Below, piece by piece: positions 7,430 through 16,061 of a DNA stretch of 19,845 nucleotides (its first letter is position 1; each line of letters begins with the position of its first letter). The stretch covers positions 1-19,845 of the forward strand of contig JBDHFX010000048.1 of assembly GCA_039590215.1 (NCBI GenBank), written 5' to 3'. A program made the position numbers and the translations under genes. The notes below the pieces were generated by a model, which did no database searches, was not told where the DNA came from, and was given only the letters and a program-made list of their open reading frames with translations. The DNA comes from CAMYLR01 sp039590215 (lineage in GTDB: Bacteria; Gemmatimonadota; Gemmatimonadetes; JACCXV01; JAHWKZ01).

Positions 7430-8930
7430 ATGAGCGCGACGTATCGCAATCTGATCGGTGGCAAATGGGTCGGGTCCGCAACGGGCACGACCTTCACAAA
7501 TACCAATCCGGCTGACACCAGCGACGTGGTCGGGACGTTTGCTGCGAGCGGACCGGCCGACATTGACGAGGCGGTGGTTGCGGCCAGGGCGGGTTTCGAG
7601 GAATGGTCTCGGACCCCAGCTCCGGTACGAGGCGACGTACTTAGGCGGGCCGGAGACCTCTTGACCGAGCGCAAGGACGAGTTGGCGGACGGGATGACCC
7701 GGGAAATGGGCAAGCCGTTGGTCGAGACTCGTGGTGACGTCCAGGAGGCGATCGATACTGCCTACTACGCCGCCAGTGAAGGTCGGCGGCTGTTCAGTTA
7801 CGCGGCTCCCTCCGAGCTGCCGCAGAAGATGGGCGTTTCGATCCGCCGCCCGGCCGGCATCTTTGGGATCATCACACCGTGGAACCTCCCGATTGCGGTG
7901 CCGAGCTGGAAGATCTTTCCAGCTTTGGTGTGTGGAGACGCGGTCGTTTGGAAACCGGCCGAGGACACCCCATGGTCGGCGGTCAAGTTCGTCGAGATTC
8001 TGCTCGAAGCTGGATTGCCCGAGAACGTTATTCAGCTGGTAACCGGCTTTGGGCCCGAAGCCCTTTGGGCCCGAAGCCGGTGCCCCGTTGACGGCTCATC
8101 GGTGGGTGACCGGCATCTCTTTCACCGGCTCGACGGCGGTAGGTTGCAAGATCGCCGCCGCCTGTGGCGAGCAAGCCAAGCCGGTTTCGCTCGAGATGGG
8201 TGGTAAGAACGCGCAGCTCGTCCTCGACGACGCCAACGTCGAGCTAGCCCTAGAAGGGGTCCTCTGGGGTGCGTTCGGAACGACCGGTCAACGCTGCACT
8301 GCGACCAGCCGTTTATTGCTCCAGGCGGGTATCCACGATGAGTTTGTCGACGAGCTGGTTCAGCGTGCGGAGGCGCTGGTGTTGGGGGATGGTCGAAAGG
8401 GGGGCACGGACGTCGGGCCTTTGATCAACGAAGAGGCCCAAGATAAGGTCGCCAAGTACGTTCGAATTGGCACTGACGAAGGGTCAAACCTGAGAACCGG
8501 AGGTGAGATTCCGGCGGACAAGAGGCTCGCCGGCGGTTGGTTTTACCGACCGACCATCTTCACCGGCGTCGAGCCCGCCATGCGGATCGCCCAAGAGGAA
8601 ATCTTTGGACCTGTACTGTCCGTTCTCAAGGTCGAGAACCTGGATCATGGGATCGAGGTGATGAACGATGTCCGCTATGGATTGTCGTCGTCGATCTACA
8701 CTCAGGACGTCAACGCAGCGTTTCAGGCGATCGACCGCGTTGATGCTGGGATCACGTACGTCAACGGTCCCACGATCGGGGCTGAGGTTCATTATCCGTT
8801 TGGCGGGGTAAAGGACACTGGTAATGGCCACCGCGAAGGCGGCTGGTCGGTGTATGATTTTTTCAGCGACTTGAAGACCGTTTACGTCGACTACAGCGGG
8901 CGCTTGCAACGGGCCCAGATTGATACGTGA
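7430..8930 (+). pseudogene. aldehyde dehydrogenase, frameshifted by a 16-bp tandem duplication
   Basis: Two adjoining frames together encode one NAD(P)-dependent aldehyde dehydrogenase, which oxidises an aldehyde to a carboxylate. The first frame (7430-8206) gives the N-terminal part with TPWNLPIAVPSWK (oxyanion Asn152) and WKPAEDTP. It then runs out of homology after GFGPEA (about residue 211) and stops at a TAA at 8204. The second frame, entered at about 8063-8080 and ending at 8930, continues with GAPLTAH, SFTGSTAVG, the general-base Glu in SLEMGGKN, the nucleophilic Cys in GTTGQRCTATSR, EEIFGPVLSV and PFGGVKDTGNGHREGG. The break coincides exactly with a duplicated 16-mer. Removing one copy restores a 494-residue protein of normal family length. 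All catalytic residues are otherwise intact, so the lesion is recent or a sequencing/assembly error. The stop overlaps lepB (GTGA). Substrate unknown. Confidence 0.92.
8047..8078 (+). repeat. perfect 16-bp tandem duplication (CTTTGGGCCCGAAGCC x2)
   Basis: Copies occupy 8047-8062 and 8063-8078 with no spacer and no mismatch, and the repeat does not extend further on either side. The length (3n+1) shifts the reading frame of the aldehyde dehydrogenase. Each unit is most of an imperfect palindrome, GGCTTTGGGCCCGAAGCC, centred on GGGCCC, which could favour slippage during copying. Confidence 0.97.
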
Positions 8931-9688
8931 GGCGTCCTGTGAAAAGAGCAGAGAAAAAAGGGAAGACGCGCTACACTCGTGCGCCCGTAGAGTCGTCGTT
9001 GAAACGGGGCGCGTGGGAGTGGGCCAAGTCGATCGCGGTAGCGTTTGTGCTCTTCATAGTCATCCGCACGTTTCTGGTCCAGGCGTTCAAGATCCCCACG
9101 GGTTCGATGGAGGACACGCTGTTAATCGGGGATTTCTTGTTGGTCAACAAAGTCGTGTATGGCGCACAGATCCCAGGGACAGGGTATCGATTACCCGGCT
9201 TCAGCGAGATCGAGCGCGGTGACATTGTGGTCTTCGTCTACCCCGACCCGTACAACGAGTACGAGCCAGACCCCGACTACGTGAAGCGCGTGGTGGGGAT
9301 GCCGGGCGACACGCTGTCAATGCGCAACAAGGTGTTGTCGGTCAACGGTCGGGCCCTGCGTGAACCCTACGTGCGATACGTCGACGGACTGGATGATCAG
9401 TACCGCCCACAGTTTGCTTGGCAGCGTGAGTTCCTGAAGTCCGAGGTCGATTACGACAGATACCGGCCCTCGCGTGACAACTGGGGGCCGATCGTTGTTC
9501 CGCCGGCGGGCTACTTCGTCATGGGTGACAACCGCGACAACTCGGCGGACAGCCGGTACTGGGGTTTCGTCCCCCAGGAAGCGATCAAGGGTCAGCCGCT
9601 GATCGTGTACTTCTCGAAGGAATCGGCTGGTCCAATCCCCTGGATCGACGAAATCCGATTCGGCCGGATTGGCGATCTGATCCGCTAG
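8927..9688 (+). CDS. lepB: signal peptidase I
   Basis: The 253-residue protein is a type I (S26) signal peptidase, which cuts signal peptides from exported proteins at the outer face of the inner membrane. A basic N-terminus precedes one membrane segment (about 33-52). The catalytic Ser60 lies in PTGSMEDTL and the general-base Lys120 in DYVKRVVGMPGD. Box E, GDNRDNSADSRYWG, lies at 200-213. Between them is an extended loop (about 140-190), common in Gram-negative LepB. The GTG at 8927 overlaps the aldehyde dehydrogenase stop (GTGA). A second GTG at 8939 has GAGG six bases before it and may be the real start, giving 249 residues. The sigma factor promoter begins just after the stop. If the upstream gene is truly frameshifted, coupling from its terminator would be lost, which makes an independent start more important. 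Confidence 0.95.
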   Translation: MRRPVKRAEKKGKTRYTRAPVESSLKRGAWEWAKSIAVAFVLFIVIRTFLVQAFKIPTGSMEDTLLIGDFLLVNKVVYGAQIPGTGYRLPGFSEIERGDIVVFVYPDPYNEYEPDPDYVKRVVGMPGDTLSMRNKVLSVNGRALREPYVRYVDGLDDQYRPQFAWQREFLKSEVDYDRYRPSRDNWGPIVVPPAGYFVMGDNRDNSADSRYWGFVPQEAIKGQPLIVYFSKESAGPIPWIDEIRFGRIGDLIR

Positions 9689-9692
9689 TTCC

Positions 9693-9722
9693 TGGACATC
9701 TTCGGGTTTCTTATGGTATAAT
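9693..9722 (+). promoter_or_regulatory. strong sigma-70 promoter of the primary sigma factor gene
   Basis: TGGACA (9693-9698, five of six consensus positions) and a perfect TATAAT (9717-9722) are separated by 18 bases. Transcription would start at about A9729, leaving a leader of about 69 bases before the ATG at 9798. The -35 lies five bases after the lepB stop. This is the best-matching promoter in the window, and it would be read by the product of the gene it drives. Confidence 0.85.
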
Positions 9723-9741
9723 CGCTTCACATCTACTCACA

Positions 9742-9758
9742 GGCGCTGCCAAAGCGCC
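9742..9758 (+). promoter_or_regulatory. hairpin in the sigma factor mRNA leader
   Basis: GGCGCT (9742-9747) and AGCGCC (9753-9758) form a perfect six-pair, GC-rich stem with the loop GCCAA. It lies between the predicted transcription start and the Shine-Dalgarno (GGGAGA, 9781-9786). No U-tract follows, so it is not a typical intrinsic terminator. A stabilising or regulatory role is only inferred. Confidence 0.5.
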
Positions 9759-9797
9759 CCTTCCAAAATCCATAGACTCAGGGAGACCGGGACCTGT

Positions 9798-10661
9798 ATG
9801 GCTATGGCACTGAACGCATCTAAGCAGACCACCTTTGACGAGGGGTCTCTCGACCTGTACCTGAGGGAGATCAGCCGCTATCCGCTGATCAGTCGGGACG
9901 AGGAAGCGCGGCTCGCGAGCCGCATCCGAGACGGCGATCAAGAAGCGATGGAGACGCTCTGCCGCTCCAACCTGAGGTTCGTCGTGAGTGTGGCAAAGAA
10001 GTACCAGAACCAAGGCGTCTCGTTGGCCGACTTGATCAACGAGGGCAACGTTGGGCTCATTCGCGCCGCCCACAAGTTCGACGAGACGAAGGGCATCAAG
10101 TTCATCTCGTATGCGGTGTGGTGGATCCGGCAGGCAATCCTGCAGGCGCTGGCCGAGCAGTCGCGGATCGTCCGTGTGCCGCTGAATCGCGCCGGCACTT
10201 TGCACCGAATCGGTCGACGTTCAAACGCGTTGCTTCAAGAGCTCGGTCGAGAGCCATCGGCTGAGGAGATCGCGCGCGGGATGGACATCTCGATCGAGGA
10301 GGTTCGGAAGACGATGTCGATCTCGCAGGCGCACCTGTCTTTGGACGCGCCGCTGACGCCGGGTGAGGACAACAAGCTCTTGGACTATCTGCCCGATGAA
10401 TACAACCCGCTGCCTGATGATAACGCCGCCGAGAGCGCCCGCCGCAGGGCGATCCAACGATCACTGGGCTCGCTCAAGCCGCGCGAGGCGAAGATCCTTC
10501 AGCTGTACTACGGGCTCGACAACCACGAGGCAATGACCCTGGAGGAGATCGGGTCGGTGCTCGGGATCACCCGCGAGCGGGTGCGTCAGATCAAGGAAAA
10601 GGCACTCGAAAAGCTGCGCCACCGTTCGCGATCCGAGACACTGGAGTCGTTTACCGTCTGA
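9798..10661 (+). CDS. RNA polymerase primary sigma factor (RpoD/SigA type, short form)
   Basis: The 287-residue protein has all core sigma-70 regions and no region 1.1: region 1.2 at about 16-50; 2.1-2.4 at about 52-122, with DLINEGNVGLIRAAHKFD (core binding) and FISYAVWWIRQAI (-10 recognition and melting); region 3 at about 125-185; and region 4.2 helix-turn-helix TLEEIGSVLGITRERVRQI at 247-265 (-35 recognition). It directs RNA polymerase to housekeeping promoters. A short form of this kind is the main sigma in several phyla but also occurs as a group 2 paralogue elsewhere. GGGAGA lies eleven bases before the ATG; a second ATG at 9804 would give better spacing choices. It has its own promoter and leader hairpin. 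The next gene's GTG follows directly after its TGA. Confidence 0.93.
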   Translation: MAMALNASKQTTFDEGSLDLYLREISRYPLISRDEEARLASRIRDGDQEAMETLCRSNLRFVVSVAKKYQNQGVSLADLINEGNVGLIRAAHKFDETKGIKFISYAVWWIRQAILQALAEQSRIVRVPLNRAGTLHRIGRRSNALLQELGREPSAEEIARGMDISIEEVRKTMSISQAHLSLDAPLTPGEDNKLLDYLPDEYNPLPDDNAAESARRRAIQRSLGSLKPREAKILQLYYGLDNHEAMTLEEIGSVLGITRERVRQIKEKALEKLRHRSRSETLESFTV

Positions 10662-12455
10662 GTGCGGCACCCGGCGGTTCACCGCGTAGCGTCGGAGGCA
10701 TGGCAGACATTTGGTCGCTTCCCGCTGGTGGTGATCACCGGGTGGGTGTGTGCGATCGCGTTCATGCTCGAGGGTATGTCCGAGGTGCTGAGGGCTTCTC
10801 TCGGGTTACCGCTGTTTCTGGCGCTGGCTTTGTTTACCGAACGTCGCGGTTGGGCCGGGTGGAAGCGTGCCGCGCCTTCCGTCGCCGGCTTGGCGATCCT
10901 GGCCGCCTTCTATGTCGCATGGCCCGGCTGGTCTGACGGCGTCGCCAACCGGCGCTTCGTCCAGCTCAGCGTCAGCTTTCACTTATTGGTGGCTGTCCTT
11001 CCCTACGTCGGTGATTCCGACACCGACGCTTTCTGGGAGTACAACAAGCGGCTCTTTCTGCGGTTTCTGACGGCGTACCTGTACTCGATGGTGCTGTTCA
11101 TCGGCTTGGCGATCGCGATGCTCGCGATCGACAACCTGCTCGGAATCGACATCGATGAATCCAACTACATGCGGCTGTGGGCGGTGGTCGCGTTTGTGTT
11201 CAACACCTGGTTCTTTCTGGCCGGTGTACCCAAGGCGTTGGAATCGCTCGGGGAGCGCGCGAGCTACCCGATGGGCCTCAAAGTCTTCGCTCAGTTTGTG
11301 TTGGTCCCGCTGGTGGCTCTCTACCTGCTGATCTTGAGCGTCTATCTGATCAAGGTCACCGTCACCCAGGAGTGGCCAAGCAACTGGATAGGATGGCTCG
11401 TTTCGAGCGTGGCGGTGGTTGGCATTCTCTCGGTGTTACTCGTCTACCCGGTGCGCCACCGAGCAGACTCTGGATGGATTCGCAAGTACAGTCGTGTTTT
11501 CTATATCGCGCTGCTCCCGTCAGTGACCATGTTGTTGATGGCGATCTGGCAGCGAGTTCACCAATACGGAGTGACCGAGAACCGTTACTTCATGATCGTG
11601 CTGGCGTGCTGGTTGGCGGTGATCGCGGTGTATTTCGTCGCTCGTGGTTCACGGAACATCAAGCTGATCCCGACCACGTTGGCCCTGATCGCATTGGCGA
11701 CGTTTTTCGGCCCCTGGGGGGCTTACTCGGTTTCGAGAAGCAGCCAGCTCGGAAGGCTGACGGATCTGCTGGCCGCCAACGGGTTACCAGCTGTTGACAG
11801 ACGAGTCGCGGCGGCAGGCGCTGTTTCTTACGACGACCGACGCGAGATAAGCGCCACCCTCAGGTATCTCATCCAGACCCATGGCGAAGATGCGATCGGT
11901 GCGCTCGCTCAGCTCGGAGCGGACACACCCGTCGATGTCGAAGGCCCTGCGGTGCCGTCACAGATACCGGGGAATGAACAGGTCGCCGACCGCCTCATGA
12001 AACAATGGGGTTTGGCTTACGTGCCCCGATGGGTGGCATCGGAAGACCGCGAGTTCTTTAGCTATTACGCGACGACGCCGTATAGTGGATCGGCGGCAAA
12101 GTCGATCGCCGGATTCGATTATGTCACCCCTTTGATGTGGTCGCGACCTTTGTCGCAGATGGTGGCCATCGGTGTCGACACCCTTGAGTTTGGTTTCGAC
12201 GAGGAGGGCAATGTGTTTCGAGTATTGAAATCGGGCAGCGAGATGGTGGCGATTCCGTTGGCGTCGCTGGTCGAGTCGCTGAAACCCGAGGATCAGCCGG
12301 GTCGGATCGGCGTTCCGCCGGATCGATTGCGGGTCGAGGGGTGGGGCGAGCAAATGGGCGCCAGGTTGGACATTCGATCGATAAACGGACGGCAGACGGA
12401 ATCAGGCCTGGTGATCCAGCACGTCGATGGTGAGGTCTATCTCGACTTTGACTAA
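10662..12455 (+). CDS. DUF4153 domain-containing membrane protein
   Basis: The 597-residue protein has about eleven predicted membrane segments in its first 360 residues, for example around 20-36, 72-88, 133-155, 170-188 and 205-230. A soluble C-terminal part of about 230 residues follows. The segments with AVVAFVFNTWFFLAGVP and LVALYLLILSVYLIKV resemble the DUF4153 family, whose role is unknown. The C-terminal part is rich in short acidic and beta-prone stretches and has no motif I recognise. The GTG start follows the sigma factor TGA with no gap and no good Shine-Dalgarno, so it is probably read through from that gene. Its last 29 bases overlap the ureohydrolase start. The family call rests on recognition of conserved segments only. 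Confidence 0.75.
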   Translation: MRHPAVHRVASEAWQTFGRFPLVVITGWVCAIAFMLEGMSEVLRASLGLPLFLALALFTERRGWAGWKRAAPSVAGLAILAAFYVAWPGWSDGVANRRFVQLSVSFHLLVAVLPYVGDSDTDAFWEYNKRLFLRFLTAYLYSMVLFIGLAIAMLAIDNLLGIDIDESNYMRLWAVVAFVFNTWFFLAGVPKALESLGERASYPMGLKVFAQFVLVPLVALYLLILSVYLIKVTVTQEWPSNWIGWLVSSVAVVGILSVLLVYPVRHRADSGWIRKYSRVFYIALLPSVTMLLMAIWQRVHQYGVTENRYFMIVLACWLAVIAVYFVARGSRNIKLIPTTLALIALATFFGPWGAYSVSRSSQLGRLTDLLAANGLPAVDRRVAAAGAVSYDDRREISATLRYLIQTHGEDAIGALAQLGADTPVDVEGPAVPSQIPGNEQVADRLMKQWGLAYVPRWVASEDREFFSYYATTPYSGSAAKSIAGFDYVTPLMWSRPLSQMVAIGVDTLEFGFDEEGNVFRVLKSGSEMVAIPLASLVESLKPEDQPGRIGVPPDRLRVEGWGEQMGARLDIRSINGRQTESGLVIQHVDGEVYLDFD

Positions 12456-13431
12456 CGGCCAGACCGATAATGGTTTTCAGCCTTTGTTGCTGCCCCCGAG
12501 GGCGCGATATCCTACGTCTGATGGTGGGGGTCGGCTGGTCGAGCGTATCCAGCTCGACGACGGTGGTCCCTGTGCGGCCGCGATCGTCGGGCTTCCCTTC
12601 GATGCCGCCATTCCGACGCGACCGGGTGCGCGTCGTGGACCGGATGCGTTCCGAACCGCCCTGGCTCGGTTTTCGGCTGACCAGGGGAGCTCACCGTGGC
12701 CGGTGGGATCGAGGGTTACCGATCTCGGGGACGTCGATCTTCATGGCCTCGGTGTCGCAGACGCTCATGATCGCGTCGCGAAAGTGCTCGGTAGCGTGCT
12801 CAACCGCGTCGAATGTCTGGTTTCGATTGGTGGCGATCAGAGTCTCTCGTTTCCGGTCTTACGTGCGCTGGTCGAAGCGCGTGGGGGAAAGTGGGGGCTG
12901 ATCAGCTTGGACGCCCATCATGATGTGCGGCCATACAGCCGCGATTCGATCTCCAGTGGCACGTCGATGCGGCGGGCACTCGAGCTGGAAGCGCTGCCAC
13001 CCCAGCGGCTGATCCAAATCGGTATCCGACCGTTCGCCAATTCGGCCGCTCATCGCGGATGGTGTGAGGAGCGCGGTGTGGCCGTGTACGATGTCGCGAC
13101 GGTGCGCGCGCGCGGAATTGAGCAGGTGGCCCAAGAGGCGCTCGAGCGCGCCTCGATGGAGGCCGATCACCTCTACGTTTCGCTCGATCTCGACGTTGTT
13201 GATCAGGCACAGGCGCCGGGCACTAGCGCCGCCGGGCCGGGGGGATTATCGGTGTCAGAGGTGCTGCGAGCGCTCGAAATGTGGGCGTCGTCGCCCACAT
13301 TCTCGGGCGGTGACATCATGGAGCTGTCGCCGCGGTGGGACTGGGGAGACGAGACGGCACGAGTCGCGGCAAGGGCGTTCCTGGCGATTGCGTCCGCACG
13401 CTGGCCAGTCCTGATCGGCAATGTAGGGTGA
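12427..13431 (+). CDS. arginase/agmatinase-family ureohydrolase, atypical metal site
   Basis: The 334-residue protein has the ureohydrolase fold and most binuclear-manganese motifs: SLDAHHDVRPY at 161-170 (D162, H164, D166) and SLDLDVVD at 252-259 (D254, D256), followed by APGTSAAGPGGLS. The family splits a C-N bond in arginine, agmatine, formiminoglutamate or guanidino acids. In the first motif the usual GGDHS is GGDQS, so Gln138 stands where a metal-binding His is expected. The later SHG motif reads SSG (about 176-178). Such changes suggest altered metal use, a different substrate or loss of activity. The ATG at 12427 lies inside the end of the DUF4153 gene (29-base overlap); a TTG at 12448 is possible. 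The stop overlaps the next gene (GTGA). Confidence 0.88.
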   Translation: MVRSISTLTNGQTDNGFQPLLLPPRARYPTSDGGGRLVERIQLDDGGPCAAAIVGLPFDAAIPTRPGARRGPDAFRTALARFSADQGSSPWPVGSRVTDLGDVDLHGLGVADAHDRVAKVLGSVLNRVECLVSIGGDQSLSFPVLRALVEARGGKWGLISLDAHHDVRPYSRDSISSGTSMRRALELEALPPQRLIQIGIRPFANSAAHRGWCEERGVAVYDVATVRARGIEQVAQEALERASMEADHLYVSLDLDVVDQAQAPGTSAAGPGGLSVSEVLRALEMWASSPTFSGGDIMELSPRWDWGDETARVAARAFLAIASARWPVLIGNVG

Positions 13432-14165
13432 CCGGGCGTCACTTTCTGCCACTGTTGGCGTTGGCGATCCTCGCTGGCACCCGCCCCATCCCTGTGCGGT
13501 CGCAGTCGATCCCTCGTAGCATTCCGACCGACACCTTGCGCATCCGAGCCGATGGGCCGGAGGTGGAGATCTCGCTCGCGACCGGTGAGCGACTGGTGGT
13601 TTGGGTCGAGAATCGAGTTCACATCGGTCGGCCTCGAGCTGCGTCGCTTCCGGTACGGGAAGCGACGGCGGGAGAAGTGGTGGCCCGATTTCAAGGCGGG
13701 GCCCGGTTCGCCTGGCCACTCGAGCCGGTAGTCTGGACTGCTCCTCGTGTGGGCCGTTTGTCGTTTGGTCTGAACGGCACTGCTGCGCACGGGATGACCG
13801 GCTCAGCTGACGTCATCGTGGCCCGGCTCGGTGCCGGTTCAAGTTCAGCGCAGGAGACCTTTGCGCCGCCGACGTTGACGTTGGAGCGCACTGAGGAGGG
13901 TGTCAAAGCTCACTACGCTGACCGCGCGGGGTTCGGGCTGGACCTGGCCGCGCTCCGCTTTACGCTGATCACCGCCGAAGGCGTGACCTTCCACCTGGCG
14001 TCCTGGGTGCCGGCCGGAGCACGCGAGACGACTCTGCCGCTCCCGCCGCCCGGTGTCCCGGTGCCGGCCGGGGTGCACACCCTCGAAGCGACGATCACCG
14101 ATTGGGTTGGGAACGACGCCGCGACGGCCCGGCTGACGTTCGATTCCGCGCGCCAGAATCCGTAA
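13428..14165 (+). CDS. hypothetical secreted protein with Ig-like C-terminal region
   Basis: I do not recognise this 245-residue protein. Its N-terminus (MTGRHFLPLLALAILAG, then a likely cleavage near RSQS at about 24-27) is a signal peptide, so it is probably exported. The rest is beta-rich with few helices. The last 80 residues end in TLEATITDWVGNDAATARLTFD, similar in pattern to strands of bacterial immunoglobulin-like domains. No catalytic motif is visible. The start is a GTG within the GTGA overlap with the ureohydrolase stop, supported by the signal peptide beginning there. It ends seven bases before the convergent DUF255 gene. Its link to the ureohydrolase is one of position only. Confidence 0.75.
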   Translation: MTGRHFLPLLALAILAGTRPIPVRSQSIPRSIPTDTLRIRADGPEVEISLATGERLVVWVENRVHIGRPRAASLPVREATAGEVVARFQGGARFAWPLEPVVWTAPRVGRLSFGLNGTAAHGMTGSADVIVARLGAGSSSAQETFAPPTLTLERTEEGVKAHYADRAGFGLDLAALRFTLITAEGVTFHLASWVPAGARETTLPLPPPGVPVPAGVHTLEATITDWVGNDAATARLTFDSARQNP

Positions 14166-14172
14166 CACCCAC

Positions 14173-15987
14173 CTACTGTGACCCGATAGCCTCCAGCTGA
14201 CGCTTTAGTGCGTCCGGCGCGGTCACAGGCTCCAAACACCGATCAGCCACACAGACGTACGCTCGCGACCCGCCTTCGCGCGGATAGCGAAGCGCCTTCA
14301 ACCGCTCCTGATTGCGATCCGGGTCGAGGATCTCCGTCACTCGCGAGGGCATGTACTGCTGCCACGCGACGCTCCACAGCGCGCGCAGCGTCTCGTCATC
14401 GGCTGGCCCGACCAGGTGGATCTGAACCGGCGTGTGCATGATGTGGGTCGCCGCCAGCGCCAGGCCGGCACCGAGAAAGCCGAGGCCCGCCGCTTCTCCG
14501 GCGAGTGCCTGAACGATCGCCTCGGCCCGCTCGCGCCATCGCTCATCGCCGCCCATCGCCGTCATCGCCGCCAAGCTGGCCGCGACCGCGGCATTGTCGG
14601 TCATCGGATAGTGCGGCTGGTCGACGATTCCGTCTCCATTGACGTCGAACGATCGGTCGCGGCACGCACCGCGTTGAGCGTCGAAAAAACCTCGCTCGAT
14701 CACATTCGCTAGCGTTTCCGCGCGCCTGAAGTGGTCGCGCTTACCGGTCGTCTGGTATGCGGCCAATTGGGCCGCAAGCCACCACGCCTGATCAGTCAAC
14801 AAGAGCGGGGCAGCTACGTCAATGGCATCATTGCCATCGTACGGAGGGCGGAGGACATGCCGCATAGCGCCGTCACGCGTGGACAACTTGGAAGTCAACC
14901 GTTTGACCGTGCGCTCGCCCCACGCGGTGAGCTCAGGCCAATCGAGCACCGCGGCGGTCTCGAATGCGGCGGCCACTATCATCCCGTTCCAGTTGGTGTA
15001 AAACCGATGATCGATCGTGGGGTTCGGGCGCTTTGCGCGTTCGTCTAGTTCGAGTCCGTAGTACTCAGCTTCTCCGTCTGCGTCTTGGCTTCCAAACGCA
15101 CCACCCTCGCTGTGGCTCAGCGTTTCGAGCACAAACGAGAAGATCCCGCGCACGGTCTCGCCAAAGCGCTCTTCGCCGGTCAACCGGTAAGCGTCGAGGT
15201 ACGCGATCGCCAACCGCGCGTTGTCTTCGACCATCTTCTCGAAATGCGGCTCGCTCCAATCACGAGTGGTCGAGTACCGGAAGAAACCACCGGCCTCATG
15301 ATCGTACAGTCCGTATGCGCGACCCGCCGAGAGGCCGGCTTCCCGCATCGCGACCAGCGTTTTCGTGGCCGACTCCAACGGCGCATTGGCGCCGCTGCCC
15401 CGATGCGCGTGAAGCAGGAGTCGGACCGCTTCGGGCTGTGGGAACTTCGGCTGGCTCCCAAACCCGCCGTACCGCCAATCAAAGGCGTCGAGGACCGATT
15501 CGACGATGGTTGTCAGAAACTGTGCATCGAAAGCGCCAGGGCGAGAGCGTTCCTTAAGGGCCGCCGCACGTCGCTCCCGAACGTTCTCGACCGCCGCTTC
15601 CATGGCTTGCCTGTCGTCGATCCAGCCGTGGTGGACCCGCTCGAGAATGTCGCTGAATTGCGCCGCCGGGAAGTACGTGCCGCCGGTGATTAACTCGCCC
15701 TCGGGAGTCAAGAACGCAGTCGTAGGCCAACCACCCAAGTTGTAGCGATCGTTGACGTCGGGTCGTTCGTCGTTGTCGACTCGCACCGGCACGAACCACT
15801 CGTTCACGCGCCGAGCGACCTCGGGGTCGGCATCGGTCGTATCGTCCATCACGTGACACCAGTGACACCAAACCGCCGAAATCCGGAGGAGTATCGGCTT
15901 GTCCTCGCCTTGTGCGCGCGAGAACGCGTCGGGCCCCCATTCGAGCCATTGAACCGGTGAGGCGACGGCGCGTGAATCGAGCGGCAT
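14173..15987 (-). CDS. DUF255/YyaL-family protein (thioredoxin fold plus alpha-barrel)
   Basis: The 604-residue protein has an N-terminal thioredoxin-like domain (about 10-150) with a WCHWC active-site-like motif (C41 and C44), VRVDNDERPDV, and GGWPTTAFLTPEGELITGGTYFP. A long (alpha/alpha) barrel resembling N-acylglucosamine 2-epimerase follows, with GGFGSQPKFPQPEA, PHFEKMVEDNARL and NWNGMIVAA. This is the bacterial YyaL / mammalian SPATA20 family, whose reaction is not established. It is shorter than the usual 670-690 residues, mainly at the N-terminus and loops. GGAG lies five bases before the ATG at 15987. It diverges from glutamate dehydrogenase across 100 bases and converges with the secreted protein. 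Confidence 0.92.
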   Translation of the reverse strand: MPLDSRAVASPVQWLEWGPDAFSRAQGEDKPILLRISAVWCHWCHVMDDTTDADPEVARRVNEWFVPVRVDNDERPDVNDRYNLGGWPTTAFLTPEGELITGGTYFPAAQFSDILERVHHGWIDDRQAMEAAVENVRERRAAALKERSRPGAFDAQFLTTIVESVLDAFDWRYGGFGSQPKFPQPEAVRLLLHAHRGSGANAPLESATKTLVAMREAGLSAGRAYGLYDHEAGGFFRYSTTRDWSEPHFEKMVEDNARLAIAYLDAYRLTGEERFGETVRGIFSFVLETLSHSEGGAFGSQDADGEAEYYGLELDERAKRPNPTIDHRFYTNWNGMIVAAAFETAAVLDWPELTAWGERTVKRLTSKLSTRDGAMRHVLRPPYDGNDAIDVAAPLLLTDQAWWLAAQLAAYQTTGKRDHFRRAETLANVIERGFFDAQRGACRDRSFDVNGDGIVDQPHYPMTDNAAVAASLAAMTAMGGDERWRERAEAIVQALAGEAAGLGFLGAGLALAATHIMHTPVQIHLVGPADDETLRALWSVAWQQYMPSRVTEILDPDRNQERLKALRYPREGGSRAYVCVADRCLEPVTAPDALKRQLEAIGSQ

Positions 15988-16047
15988 CAGGACTCCGTAA
16001 GCCTAAGAGAGAGAAGCTGTTGGCCGGATCGCCGGATCACCGACAGC

Positions 16048-16061
16048 CTTGGCCGGCCAAG
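16048..16061. promoter_or_regulatory. perfect 14-bp palindrome overlapping the gdh -35, candidate operator
   Basis: CTTGGCCGGCCAAG reads the same on both strands, with no mismatch or spacer. It lies between two divergent genes and covers the -35 of the predicted glutamate dehydrogenase promoter, a position suited to a repressor dimer. The binding protein is unknown. GC-rich DNA makes GGCC palindromes less rare, so this remains a candidate. Confidence 0.5.

Noticed and set aside
8045..8080. Programmed +1 ribosomal frameshift rescuing the aldehyde dehydrogenase
   Set aside because: A +1 slip near GCC-CTT-TGG would restore the frame, but there is no stop or rare hungry codon at the site and no upstream stimulator. 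The exact tandem copy explains the shift more simply.
16022..16038. Direct repeat of GCCGGATC beside the gdh promoter
   Set aside because: Two adjacent eight-base copies in GC-rich DNA are too short to support a binding-site claim without conservation data.
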